From contig NZ_CP029186.1 in assembly GCF_003096035.1 (NCBI RefSeq), forward strand, positions 633,001 through 697,000: DNA of 64,000 nt. Reading direction: 5' to 3'. This DNA comes from Flavobacterium album (GTDB lineage: Bacteria; Bacteroidota; Bacteroidia; Flavobacteriales; Flavobacteriaceae). The notes beneath the pieces were generated by a model that saw only the letters and a program-made list of their open reading frames with translations, made no database searches and was not told the DNA's origin. Below, one piece after another: positions 43,599 to 53,300 of this stretch; position 1 is the stretch's first letter, and each line of letters begins with the position of its first letter. Position numbers and translations under genes: made by a program.

Positions 43599-44849
43599 TT
43601 ATTTCGTCACGATCTGCATGGTTTCCCTGCTCACTTGGCGCACAAGCACTTCCTTATTCTTGGCAACGGCATCTGCCGATCTTTCATTGAAATGCCTGAT
43701 CGTGTAGAGTGATACATTGTCGTTGTAGGTCACCTTGAACTTTTTGGAAAGAATGGTTTTTAGTTCCTGGAAGTTGCCGAACTTATCGTCCACACATACA
43801 GAGAAGCTTATCGCTGAATTCTGTATCAGGTGAACCTTCATTTTGTATTTGTGCAGCAGAGCGAATATCTCGCTGATATTTTCTTCCATAATAAAGGAAA
43901 AATCAAGCGACGAAAGCGATATTAGCAACTGGTCTTTTTTTACGATAAAGCATGGCGCATGCGGCTCAAGGTCGGCACCCTTGCTAACGCTGGTTCCCGG
44001 CAGCAACGGATTGACAAACGACTTTACGTACAGCGGGATTTCCTTTTTTTGTAAAGGCTGCAATGTTTTGGGGTGGATAACCGTAGCACCGTAAAATGCG
44101 AGCTCTATGGCTTCACGGTAGGATATCTGGTTTAGGAGCACGGCATTCTCAAAATAACGAGGGTCGGCATTCAGTACGCCCGGCACGTCTTTCCATATCG
44201 TTACGCTTTCGGCGTTAAGGCAGTAGGCAAAAATAGCGGCTGTATAATCGGAGCCTTCACGGCCAAGGGTAGTCGTAAAGTTATTTTCGTCGGAACCTAA
44301 AAAGCCTTGTGTGATGTTAAGGCTTTTCTTCTTTACATTTTTCGAAATAAGTTTCTGCGTCTGGTCCCAATCGACGATCGCATCACGGTAAGTGTTGTCG
44401 GTCTTGATGAACTCACGCACATCCAACCACTGGTTTTTGAGTCCGCGGTAATTAAAATAGTGGCTTACAATGGTGGTCGATACAATCTCACCCTGGCTCA
44501 CGATCTGGTCGTAGACAAAGTTATAGTTGGGCGACTTGTTATTCTTCAGGAAGCTTTCGAGATCGGAAAAGATATGGTTCACTGCGGCAAACACAGGGTG
44601 CTTGTCGTCGTCAAAAAGGTCGATGAGTATCTGGTTGTGGTATTTTTTCACTTCCTGGATGGATGACTGCAACTCAGGTGATTTGGACACATAATCTTTT
44701 ATCACCACCTCCAGCGCATTGGTCGTTTTGCCCATTGCCGAAATGACAAGCAGCACGTCCTCATGCCCTACCTGCTGCAATACCTCATACACATTTTTGA
44801 TACCATCGGCATCCTTTACCGATGCCCCACCGAATTTGAATACTTTCAT
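43599..44849 (-). CDS. lysC: Aspartate kinase (monofunctional)
   Basis: Phosphorylates aspartate, the first step towards lysine, threonine and methionine. Length 416. Seen: N-terminal KVFKFGGASVKDADGI, the substrate region TLGREGSDYTAAIFAYCLNA, the segment WKDVPGVLNADPR, and a C-terminal ACT pair (about 295-416) that gives feedback control. No homoserine dehydrogenase domain is attached. Which amino acid inhibits it cannot be read from the sequence. Confidence 0.93.
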   Translation of the reverse strand: MKVFKFGGASVKDADGIKNVYEVLQQVGHEDVLLVISAMGKTTNALEVVIKDYVSKSPELQSSIQEVKKYHNQILIDLFDDDKHPVFAAVNHIFSDLESFLKNNKSPNYNFVYDQIVSQGEIVSTTIVSHYFNYRGLKNQWLDVREFIKTDNTYRDAIVDWDQTQKLISKNVKKKSLNITQGFLGSDENNFTTTLGREGSDYTAAIFAYCLNAESVTIWKDVPGVLNADPRYFENAVLLNQISYREAIELAFYGATVIHPKTLQPLQKKEIPLYVKSFVNPLLPGTSVSKGADLEPHAPCFIVKKDQLLISLSSLDFSFIMEENISEIFALLHKYKMKVHLIQNSAISFSVCVDDKFGNFQELKTILSKKFKVTYNDNVSLYTIRHFNERSADAVAKNKEVLVRQVSRETMQIVTK

Positions 44850-44884
44850 CCTGAATATAATTTAATACTACCTTTCAAATAATA

Positions 44885-45040
44885 TTTAACCACATAGATA
44901 CATAGGCTTATAATTATCTCCAAGGCTTACGATATGTTTATTTGCAAGTGCACATAATGAAGCGACGCTTCATCTATGAGCCACTTATGCCTCATTTGTC
45001 CTTAATAAAGCCATAATGGCTAAGTGCCTATGTGGTTAAA
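44885..45040. repeat. Long inverted repeat between lysC and the GNAT gene
   Basis: TTTAACCACATAGATACATAGG near 44886 pairs with CCTATGTGGTTAAA ending at 45040. The right arm supplies the stop codon of the acetyltransferase gene. Confidence 0.7.
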
Positions 45041-45527
45041 TTTTTTTTAAAGCTTTTATATCTAACGTAAACTTTGTAATGCCTTCCTCGTTCATCTGCA
45101 CTGTAAGCCAGTCCTGCAATATGGCTGCACCCGAACGTTCGTAGAATTGTATCGCGTGGGTGTTCCAGTTGAGCACTACCCACTCTACCCTGCGCACACC
45201 ATCGGCTTTAGCGAATTTAATTACTTCCTTATAAAGCGCACTGCCAGCTCCGGTGCCACGCTTGTTTTCCTTCACGATCAGGTCTTCCAAATGAATAGTC
45301 CTGCCTTTCCAGGTAGAATAACGGTAATAGAACAGCGCCATTGCGATAACCTCCCCATCGGCCTCAGCCACAAATGTATGGAATAACGGGTTGCTGCCAA
45401 AACCGTCTCGCACCAATTCGTCTACCGTTACCACGACAGCATCGGGCTCTTTTTCGAATGCGGCAAGCTCTTTAATAAGGCCCAGTACAGCGGGCATATC
45501 TTCCTTTTTCCCTTCTCGGATAACCAT
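45036..45527 (-). CDS. GNAT family N-acetyltransferase
   Basis: Acetyl-CoA-dependent acetyltransferase of 163 residues. The acetyl-CoA loop is LEDLIVKENKRGTGAGSALY, and the segment RVEWVVLNWNTHAIQFYERS gives the usual C-terminal half (spermidine/spermine-acetyltransferase-like type). Substrate unknown. The last codons (ALKKI, stop) run into the intergenic repeat. A TATTTTTG element lies upstream. Confidence 0.88.
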   Translation of the reverse strand: MVIREGKKEDMPAVLGLIKELAAFEKEPDAVVVTVDELVRDGFGSNPLFHTFVAEADGEVIAMALFYYRYSTWKGRTIHLEDLIVKENKRGTGAGSALYKEVIKFAKADGVRRVEWVVLNWNTHAIQFYERSGAAILQDWLTVQMNEEGITKFTLDIKALKKI

Positions 45528-45549
45528 AGTAATTCCTATAAAATAAGCC

Positions 45550-45557
45550 CAAAAATA
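45550..45557 (-). promoter_or_regulatory. -7 promoter element of the GNAT gene
   Basis: On the minus strand TATTTTTG, an exact TAnnTTTG match, 23 bases before the ATG at 45527. No clear -33 box. Confidence 0.5.
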
Positions 45558-45646
45558 CGCTTTAAAAATGTTTAATGATAAGTTTCGGTTTCATATCACA
45601 AAAATTTCGATATTTGTGCCCTCAACACAACTATAACGTTTTCGTA

Positions 45647-46654
45647 ATGGAAGAAAGAAATAAGACATTAGGCGAGTTCATCATCGAGAAGCAGGAGGAT
45701 TTCAAATATTCTTCGGGTGAATTATCAAGGCTCATCAACTCCATAAGGCTGGCCGCCAAAGTAGTGAACTACAAGGTAAACAAAGCCGGACTGGTAGATA
45801 TCATCGGGAAATTCGGCGAACAGAACATACAGGGCGAAGACCAGCAGAAACTGGATGTATATGCCAATGAGATCTTTATGCAGACGCTCATCAACCGCGA
45901 GATCGTGTGTGGTATCGCCTCAGAAGAGAATGACGATTTCCTTACGATAGAAGGTAATGATGGGTCGCATAACAACAAATATGTAGTGTTGATTGACCCG
46001 CTTGATGGCTCTTCTAATATCGACGTGAATGTTTCGGTAGGTACGATATTCTCCATTTACCGCAGGGTAACGCCGGTAGGCACCCCTGTAACGCTTGAGG
46101 ATTTCCTCCAGCCGGGTGTGAACCAGGTAGCGGCGGGCTACGTGATCTACGGTACATCGACCATGCTTGTGTATACTACCGGAAATGGCGTGAACGGCTT
46201 TACGCTGAACCCGGCCATTGGTACGTTCTACCTTTCACATCCTAATTTCATGTTCCCAAAAGATGGAAATATCTATTCGATCAATGAAGGCAACTACGTG
46301 CATTTCCCGCAAGGCGTAAAAGATTATATCAAATACTGCCAGCTTGAGGAAGGCGACAGGCCGTACACCTCCCGCTATATCGGCAGCCTTGTGAGCGATA
46401 TCCACCGCAACATGATCAAGGGCGGTATCTATATCTACCCGACCAGCTCGAAAGCCCCTAAAGGCAAATTAAGGCTGCTTTACGAATGCAACCCTATGGC
46501 GTTCCTTGCCGAGCAGGCAGGCGGCAAAGCTTCGGACGGTTTCGGGCGCATCATGGAGATACAGCCTACGGAACTGCACCAGCGCGTACCGTTCTTCTGC
46601 GGAAGCTACAACATGGTAGAAAAAGCAGAGGAATTTATGGCGAAATATAAATAA
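45647..46654 (+). CDS. fbp: Fructose-1,6-bisphosphatase, class 1
   Basis: Gluconeogenic phosphatase of 335 residues from the ATG at 45647; a longer frame from 45575 has no good start context. Metal and substrate motifs: [20 protein letters not shown], the loop [20 protein letters not shown], and [20 protein letters not shown]. Normal length for class 1 enzymes. It is divergent from the GNAT gene. Confidence 0.96.
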   Translation: MEERNKTLGEFIIEKQEDFKYSSGELSRLINSIRLAAKVVNYKVNKAGLVDIIGKFGEQNIQGEDQQKLDVYANEIFMQTLINREIVCGIASEENDDFLTIEGNDGSHNNKYVVLIDPLDGSSNIDVNVSVGTIFSIYRRVTPVGTPVTLEDFLQPGVNQVAAGYVIYGTSTMLVYTTGNGVNGFTLNPAIGTFYLSHPNFMFPKDGNIYSINEGNYVHFPQGVKDYIKYCQLEEGDRPYTSRYIGSLVSDIHRNMIKGGIYIYPTSSKAPKGKLRLLYECNPMAFLAEQAGGKASDGFGRIMEIQPTELHQRVPFFCGSYNMVEKAEEFMAKYK

Positions 46655-46658
46655 AAGC

Positions 46659-46806
46659 GGCTGAGTTGCTGAGTTTCTAAGGCACTTAGCCTTTTACCGG
46701 ATATAAATAAAAATCCCCGACACGATAATGAGTCGGGGATTTTTATTATGTAAACGCAATCCTCAAAAGCTAAGAACCTAAGTATCTCAGCAGCTAAGAA
46801 CCTCAA
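46659..46806. repeat. Inverted repeat around the fbp/terB terminator
   Basis: GGCTGAGTTGCTGAGTTTCT near 46659 resembles the reverse complement of the 46763-46806 region (CTTAGCTGCTGAGATACTTA). The bidirectional terminator stands inside the loop. Confidence 0.6.
46709..46744. terminator. Bidirectional terminator between fbp and the TerB-like gene
   Basis: AAAAATCCCCGAC (46709-46721) pairs with GTCGGGGATTTTT (46732-46744) around a 10-base loop; the ends give a T-run in both directions. Confidence 0.9.
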
Positions 46807-46810
46807 AAAA

Positions 46811-47242
46811 TTACTTATTCATGTGCTGCATTTCATATACGAATGTATCGGCATCCACATTCAGTACAAGCAGCGATAGTGCTTTGTCAACAATATAATT
46901 TACGTTGCCGGGGGTGAAGCCGAGTGCAAGCGCAAAGCGTGTAAGGATCTCTTTTTGCTTTGGCCCAAGTATATGATCGGCATATACCATCCTTGAAAGG
47001 TCGTACAAACGCTCCAGACGCTGCACATGCAGGTGTGGCGGGTTGATAGGATATTTCAGGGGATTTGCCAGTATCTCTGCATATTCCTCCTGCGAAATTT
47101 CAAGCTGCTTGGCCAGTTTATCAAGGAAAAGCCTTTCTTCAGTACTAAGGTGGCCGTTTTCCATTGCAACCCTTACAATAGCGGAAAAGTGCCCTTTGTT
47201 CCTGTCTTTAAAGCCGCTATCAAATAGATCCGAAATTGACAT
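46811..47242 (-). CDS. TerB-like domain protein
   Basis: All-helical protein of 143 residues, started at the ATG at 47242 because the upstream start (47269) falls inside a -7 promoter element. The pattern FSAIVRVAMENGHLSTEERL and FLDKLAKQLEISQEEYAEIL matches the TerB fold. TerB-like proteins are linked to tellurite and stress responses, but single-domain versions such as this have no clear role. Confidence 0.75.
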   Translation of the reverse strand: MSISDLFDSGFKDRNKGHFSAIVRVAMENGHLSTEERLFLDKLAKQLEISQEEYAEILANPLKYPINPPHLHVQRLERLYDLSRMVYADHILGPKQKEILTRFALALGFTPGNVNYIVDKALSLLVLNVDADTFVYEMQHMNK

Positions 47243-47266
47243 ATTGTATCTGTTAAAAATTTGGTG

Positions 47267-47274
47267 CAAATATA
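47267..47274 (-). promoter_or_regulatory. -7 promoter element of the TerB-like gene
   Basis: Minus-strand TATATTTG, an exact TAnnTTTG match, 24 bases before the ATG at 47242. Confidence 0.55.
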
Positions 47275-47399
47275 CTTCTATATTTCAGCCTGATATAATT
47301 TTTTATAAGATTTTTGCCTAATCTCCCGTTATAGAAAGATTACCTTAAAGATAGTTCATAAAAATGATGTAAGTTTACATTTTAAACGAATTCAATACC

Positions 47400-47993
47400 A
47401 TGTCCGATTTTTGGCTGTACTTCAATATTGGCCTGAAACATGTGCTCGACATCAACGGCTACGATCATGTGCTGTTCCTCATGGCGCTTTCGCTGCCCTA
47501 TACTTTTAAGGACTGGAAAAAGGTACTGGTACTGGCTACGCTTTTCACCATTGGGCACACGTTGTCGCTGGTGCTGTCGGTATTTGGCGTAGTGACGGTA
47601 AATGCTGCCGTCATTGAGTTCCTTATCCCGGTAACCATTCTGATAACCGCACTTTATAACATTTTTAGATGGGCAAGGAAATCAGGCGGCAAAAACGACA
47701 GCCTTACCTTCATTTCGGTGACCACGCTATTTTTTGGCGTCATCCACGGCCTGGGCTTTTCCAACTATTTTAAAGTGGTGCTTTCCCCTGCCGCCGACGA
47801 AAAGCTGCTCCCGGTACTGGAATTTGCATTAGGCATAGAAGCTGCACAAATTATTATCGTGGTGGCTATGCTGCTGTTGTCGTTTGTGGTACAGGAATTC
47901 CTTCGGTTTGCAAAACGCGACTGGATCCTGGTCATATCGGCATTTATAGCCGGTGTGGTCGTGCCAATGATTATAGGAAGTGAGATATGGTAA
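47400..47993 (+). CDS. HupE/UreJ-like membrane protein
   Basis: Membrane protein of 197 residues with about six helices. It has the HupE/UreJ hallmark GLKHVLDINGYDHVLFLMAL near the N-terminus (conserved His and Asp) and LFTIGHTLSLVLSVFG, then FGVIHGLGFSNYF in the second half. Family members are proposed to move nickel or to act as accessory permeases. No hydrogenase or urease genes lie in the window, so the metal link is not supported here. Confidence 0.85.
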   Translation: MSDFWLYFNIGLKHVLDINGYDHVLFLMALSLPYTFKDWKKVLVLATLFTIGHTLSLVLSVFGVVTVNAAVIEFLIPVTILITALYNIFRWARKSGGKNDSLTFISVTTLFFGVIHGLGFSNYFKVVLSPAADEKLLPVLEFALGIEAAQIIIVVAMLLLSFVVQEFLRFAKRDWILVISAFIAGVVVPMIIGSEIW

Positions 47994-48005
47994 AAAATTA
48001 ATTAA

Positions 48006-48030
48006 CCCGATAACTATCGGCGGGATTTTT
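48006..48030 (+). terminator. Hairpin with T-run just before the dCMP deaminase start
   Basis: CCGATA, AC, TATCGG (48007-48020), followed by CGGGATTTTT. It could end the HupE-like transcript. It finishes 2 bases before the next ATG, so it must also affect that gene's leader. Confidence 0.45.
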
Positions 48031-48032
48031 AA

Positions 48033-48470
48033 ATGAAAGAGAAGAAACAAAATAAATACGACAGGGCCTACCTGAGGATCGCCCGCGAGTGGGGACAGCT
48101 CTCCTACTGCCAGCGCAGGAAAGTTGGCGCAATTATTGTGAAAGACAGAATGATCATTTCCGATGGCTATAACGGGACGCCATCGGGATTTGAGAATTGC
48201 TGCGAAGACGACAGCGGCCTTACCAAATGGTATGTACTGCACGCCGAAGCCAATGCGATACTGAAAGTGGCCCGTTCAACACAATCGTGCGAAGGCGCAA
48301 CGCTCTATATCACCATGTCGCCCTGCAAAGACTGCAGCAAGCTGATACACCAGTCGGGCATCAAAAGAGTGGTATACCAGGAAACCTATAAAGACAATTC
48401 GGGAATAGAATTCCTTGAAAAAGCGGGTGTAGAAGTGGCGTGCCTCCCGGACCTTGACCAGATACAATGA
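48033..48470 (+). CDS. Deoxycytidylate (dCMP) deaminase family protein
   Basis: Zinc deaminase of 145 residues that supplies dUMP for thymidylate synthesis. Zinc and catalytic residues: LHAEANAIL (H70, E72) and SPCKDCSKL (C98, C101). The N-terminal KVGAIIVKDRMIISDGYNGT is typical of the dCMP deaminase/ComEB group. Its stop overlaps the ctpA start (ATGA), a coupling often seen in Bacteroidetes. Confidence 0.93.
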   Translation: MKEKKQNKYDRAYLRIAREWGQLSYCQRRKVGAIIVKDRMIISDGYNGTPSGFENCCEDDSGLTKWYVLHAEANAILKVARSTQSCEGATLYITMSPCKDCSKLIHQSGIKRVVYQETYKDNSGIEFLEKAGVEVACLPDLDQIQ

Positions 48471-50041
48471 AAATAAAGAAGTTATATTTACCCATACTGC
48501 TGTCGGTTACCCTTTGCATAGGGTTGCTGCTGGGCAGTTTTCTTAATTTCCCTGCCGAAAAGCGCGGGCTGATAGGGAGTTCCAATAAAAGCAAGCTCAA
48601 CAAGCTGATTGATTTTATTGACAGCGAATACATTGACGACGTGAATACCGATTCGATTGTTGACCTTACAGTGAACAGCATCCTCGAAAAGCTGGACCCG
48701 CACTCGGTTTACATTGCCAAAGACGAGATGGAGCAGGTTGCGCAAAGCATGAAGGGCGACTTTGTAGGTATCGGCGTGAATTTTTACATGTATAAGGATT
48801 CGGTTGCGGTGATCAAGCCCATACCGGGCGGCCCGTCTGAAAAGGCAGGCATCAGGGCCGGTGACCGCATACTGTTTGCCGGGAAAGACAAGCTGTTCGG
48901 GCGCAAATTGCCAAATGACAGCCTGTTCTCCAAACTGAAAGGCAAGGAGGGTTCCCAAATAGCCCTTACCATTTTCAGGAAAAGCGAGAATAAGAAATTC
49001 AACATTAACCTGACGCGCGATGTGGTGCCGATAAAAAGCGTTGATGCCTCGATACTGGTGGGCAAATCTACCGGTTACATCAAGATCAACCGCTTTGCAG
49101 AGACTACGTATGACGAGTTCCATACTGCGCTCGTGAACCTTAAAAAGCAGGGTGCCAGGTCGCTCATCATCGACCTGCGCGATAATGGCGGCGGCTACCT
49201 TGAAATGGCTGTGGAAATTGCCGACGACCTGCTGCCGGACAACCGTATTATCGTAAAGACAAAGAATAAAAAGAATCGCGAGGACATAACCAAAGCCACT
49301 AAAGGAGGTATTTTTGAAGAAGGGCCGCTGTATGTGCTGATCAACGAGAACAGCGCTTCGGCCAGCGAGATCCTGGCGGGCGCGATACAGGATAACGACC
49401 GTGGCACTATCGTAGGCAGGCGCTCGTTCGGGAAAGGGCTTGTGCAAAGGGAAATGCCATTGGGCGATGGCAGTGCTGTGAGGCTTACCGTGGCGCGCTA
49501 CTATACCCCTTCGGGACGTTCTATACAGCGGAGCTATGCCGAAGGTGGTGAAAAATATTTCAGTGACTTCGAAAAACGATATGAAAGCGGCGAACTCTAT
49601 TCGGCGGACAGTATTAAAGTTGCCGATACACTAAAATTCAAGACCCTGAAAGGCCGTATCGTGTATGGCGGCGGTGGTATTATCCCAGATCTGTTCGTGC
49701 CCCAGGAAGGCAAGCATGGCGATGAGCAGCTGGCCATGATCATGCAAAGCGGGGTTGTAAGCTATTTTGTATTTGAGCAGTTAGATAAAGAACGGACACA
49801 GTTCAAGGGGTTGCCTTCCAACCTTATTTCCGAAAAAGTAAATGCGACCGATAAATATTTTACCGCATTCGACACCTACCTGAAAAAGAACGGGCTGGTA
49901 TTTAACCTTGCCAAACACAAAGATAGGGTAAAACGCTACCTCGCAGCCGAATTTGTACGCCAGCTGCTGAACGATAAAGAATATTATACATTGCTGTTGC
50001 GTGAGGATAATATGGTAAAGGCGGTTTTAGACAAAAAGTAG
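48467..50041 (+). CDS. ctpA: C-terminal processing peptidase (S41 family)
   Basis: Periplasmic tail-specific serine protease, 524 residues. One N-terminal membrane anchor (LPILLSVTLCIGLLLGSFL), a PDZ domain (about 85-170, FVGIGVNFYMYKDSVAVIKP), then the S41 core with catalytic Ser in NENSASASEILAGAIQDN and Lys in GRRSFGKGLVQREM. It starts inside the last codon of the deaminase gene. The symbol is given for the family; paralogues exist in most relatives. Confidence 0.92.
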   Translation: MKIKKLYLPILLSVTLCIGLLLGSFLNFPAEKRGLIGSSNKSKLNKLIDFIDSEYIDDVNTDSIVDLTVNSILEKLDPHSVYIAKDEMEQVAQSMKGDFVGIGVNFYMYKDSVAVIKPIPGGPSEKAGIRAGDRILFAGKDKLFGRKLPNDSLFSKLKGKEGSQIALTIFRKSENKKFNINLTRDVVPIKSVDASILVGKSTGYIKINRFAETTYDEFHTALVNLKKQGARSLIIDLRDNGGGYLEMAVEIADDLLPDNRIIVKTKNKKNREDITKATKGGIFEEGPLYVLINENSASASEILAGAIQDNDRGTIVGRRSFGKGLVQREMPLGDGSAVRLTVARYYTPSGRSIQRSYAEGGEKYFSDFEKRYESGELYSADSIKVADTLKFKTLKGRIVYGGGGIIPDLFVPQEGKHGDEQLAMIMQSGVVSYFVFEQLDKERTQFKGLPSNLISEKVNATDKYFTAFDTYLKKNGLVFNLAKHKDRVKRYLAAEFVRQLLNDKEYYTLLLREDNMVKAVLDKK

Positions 50042-50067
50042 TTTTCGGTCGCAGTTTTCAGTCTGAG

Positions 50068-50184
50068 CTAATTCTGATTGAAATAATAACTGAACTTGCT
50101 ATTTGGTTAAAGGGTCTTGAAGAAGGCAAAACCCAATTATACACTTGGGAAGAGGTTAAGAGTCATATAAATTCTTTACGTTGA
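50068..50184 (+). pseudogene. C-terminal remnant of a PF09720-like antitoxin
   Basis: The frame reads ITELAIWLKGLEEGKTQLYT then WEEVKSHINSLR and stops at 50184. This aligns with the tail of the intact antitoxin at 43247-43456 (LDRLERGETQLYTWDEVKSR). The N-terminal half and a start codon are missing, and no toxin follows. Confidence 0.7.
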
Positions 50185-50324
50185 AAGATCGCTTCGTCGT
50201 TCATCCCTGACTTTTCAGGCAGGCCCGCGATGACAGTGCGAATAGAAGCGCTAAACAGTAACACACCCTACAGGCAACCCGAAACCCTAAACCCGGAACC
50301 GACTAACTTTAAAAAGGAATACAC

Positions 50325-50332
50325 TACTTTTG
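50325..50332 (+). promoter_or_regulatory. -7 promoter element of the large outer membrane protein gene
   Basis: TACTTTTG, an exact TAnnTTTG match, 24 bases before the ATG at 50357. Confidence 0.6.
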
Positions 50333-50356
50333 CCATTTTGGAGTTATACTGTAGTG

Positions 50357-53300
50357 ATGCTGAAAAAGAGGTTTTTACTGGTGTTTTTATGTTGTTTTTC
50401 TGCGCTTTACGGGCAGGAGATCACTACGCCGTATAAAAACCGGAAAATAACCGCCGAACGTGACACGATAAAGATCGACAGCGTGAGCATCAACCAGGCG
50501 TTTTTTAAGTTGCAGGATGGTGCGGGGAAAGATATCGACACCAGCTATTACAAAGTTGATTTCCGGAATAGCACGCTGGTATTCCGCAATGGTTTTGCAT
50601 CGCAGGACACCCTTACGCTGCGCTACCTCAGCTATCCCGACTACCTTACCAAAAAATACAGCATTTACGACCAAAGCCGCGTGGTGAGCAACGAGGCGGG
50701 AAAGGAAAACCTGTACAAGGTAACGCGCGACCCGCTCAATACCTTCAAGCCTTTTGACGGGCTTACCACCTCGGGCAGCATCACGCGGGGCATCACTGTA
50801 GGTAACAACCAAAGCGCTGTGGTCAACTCCAATCTCGACCTGCAGATTACCGGAAAGCTATCCGACAAGGTGAGCCTTCGCGCCTCGATCCAGGATACCA
50901 ATATTCCTTTACAGCAGGGCGGCTATTCGCAAAAGCTGGATGAATTCGACCAGATATTCATCGAAATGTTCAGCGATACCTGGAACATCCGTGCAGGCGA
51001 CCTTTTCCTGGAGAACCGCCAATCGCGTTTCCTTAATTTCAATAAAAAGGTACAGGGGCTTTCGACTGCTTTTACCTTTGGTAAAGAAGGTTCTAAAACC
51101 TCGATATTTACGGCAGCGGCATTGGTACGCGGCCAATATGCCCGAAGCACCTTTACCGGGCAGGAAGGCAACCAGGGGCCGTACAAGCTGCGCGGCCCGA
51201 ATGATGAATTATACATTTTGGTAATATCCGGGTCGGAGCGCGTGTTCGTTAACGGCATCCTTTTGGAACGCGGCGAAAACAACGATTACATTATCGACTA
51301 TAATGCCGGCGAGATCATCTTTACCTCGCTTTTCCCAATCACGTCCGAGATGCGTATCAACGTGGAATACCAGTATTCCGAGCGCAGCTATACGCGTTTT
51401 GTTACCTATGGCGGCGTTACCCATGAGCGCGAAGACTGGAGTATTGGCGGGTATGTATATTCGGAAAATGATGTGAAGAACCAGCCGTTGCAGCAAAACC
51501 TGAGCGCAGACCAGGTAGCCACATTACAGCAGGCCGGTGATAATGCCAACCTGATGACGGCGCCTTCTGCGTATGTGGATACCTATTCGGAAAACAAGAT
51601 ATTGTACCGTAAAACCACGGTGAACGGTGTCGAGGTTTTTGAATATTCTAATGACCCGGATGAAACTTTGTATAACGTTCGTTTCACCCTGTTGGGCAAT
51701 AACCTGGGCAACTACATTTTGGCGAATGCCGCCGCTGTCGGCCGCATTTATGAATATGTTGCTTCCGTGGATGGCGTGCCGCAGGGAAATTACGAGCCTA
51801 TCATCCGCCTTACCGCCCCAACAAAAATACAGATAGCCACAGTGCTTGGCAAATACAATCCGTCGGAGAAAACATTTATTGATTTTGAGGCCGGACTGAG
51901 CAACAACGACCTCAACTTATATTCGCCCATTGATGATGCCAATAATAAAGGCCTGGCCGGAAAGCTCGATGCCAAACAGCGGCTCTATACCGGGACGTGG
52001 GAACTGGATGCCTTTGTCAATTACCAGTTCATACAGAAAGATTTCAGGACCATAGAGCGGTTGTTCAATATCGAGTTTGGCCGCGACTGGAACTTAGCGA
52101 ATATACTCACTACCAACTCGAACCAAACTTACCTGATAACCGGAACCACCTTTCGCCTCCCGCAAAAAGGGCAGGTGAATTACCAACTGGAAAAGCTCGA
52201 TTTTTCGGGTGCCTTTACCGGGACACGCCATGTAGTAGATGGCCGCTTTAACTTTAAAAACCTGCTGGTTCAAAACCGCGGGAGCCTGCTGAATAGTGAC
52301 AGCGATTATTCTACCTCGACATTCCTCCGAAATGAGGCTTTGGCCAAGTACCATTTCTCGAAAAACTGGGTAGGCGGCACCGTACGGCTGGAAGACAACC
52401 GCGAAAAGGTGAAGGCTACCGGGCAGTATACCTCACTGAGCCAGCGCTTCAGCGAGGTGGGCGCTTTCGTGGGCCGTGGCGACAGCACCAAGGTATTTGT
52501 TGAGCTGGGCTACCTGCGCCGCACCAACGACAGCCTTGTGAATGGGATGCTCAAAAAAGTGAATACGTCCAATTCCTACTACCTGAAATCGCGCCTGCTG
52601 CAAACCGAGAAGAGCGACCTTACTTTGTTTGCCAATTACCGCCGCCTGAAATTTGAAGACCCTGCGTTTAAAGACGAGCCATCGCTCAACTCCCGCCTTT
52701 TGTATAATGACAGATACTGGAACCAGCTTGTGCAGGTAACAACGGCCTACGAAACCACATCGGGCACCATAGCGCAGCAGGAATTTACCTATCTCGCCGT
52801 TGAGGCCGGACAGGGGGTATACACCTGGAACGATTATAACGGCAACGGCATACAGGAATTGCAGGAGTTTGAGGTAGCGCCCTTCCCTGACCAGGCGACA
52901 TTTGTGAGGGTTTTCCTGCCCAACCAGGTATTTATCCGGACGCACCAAAACAAGTTTTCACAGTCAGTTACCCTGAATCCCAACCAATGGCAAAACGAGA
53001 AAGGTTTCCGCAAGTTCCTCTCCTATTTTTATGACCAGGCCTCCTACCTGATCGACCGGAAGATTGAGCGCAATAGCGATAACTTTGACCTCAACCCGTT
53101 TTCTACAAGTGAAGAAAACCTGCTGGGGCTCACATCGGGTTTCCGCAACAGCCTGTTTTACAACCGTGGGAAACAGGATCATTCGGTTACTTACACCTAC
53201 ATCAATAACCGCGCAAAAACATTGCTGACCGTTGGCTCTCAGGAAAACAGCAACAGTTCGCACCAGGTGCAGTATGCCCACCTCATACAAAAAACCTGGC

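Larger units (their letters stand above)
50042..50356. other. Intergenic region with an antitoxin remnant
   Basis: These 315 bases hold the tail of an antitoxin gene (50068-50184) and the promoter of the next gene; the rest looks like degraded intergenic sequence. The 68-codon frame 50230-50436 overlaps the promoter and start of the next gene in another frame and is not credible. Confidence 0.6.

Noticed and set aside
50230..50436. 68-codon open frame before the large outer membrane gene
   Set aside because: It overlaps that gene's promoter and signal peptide in a different frame.
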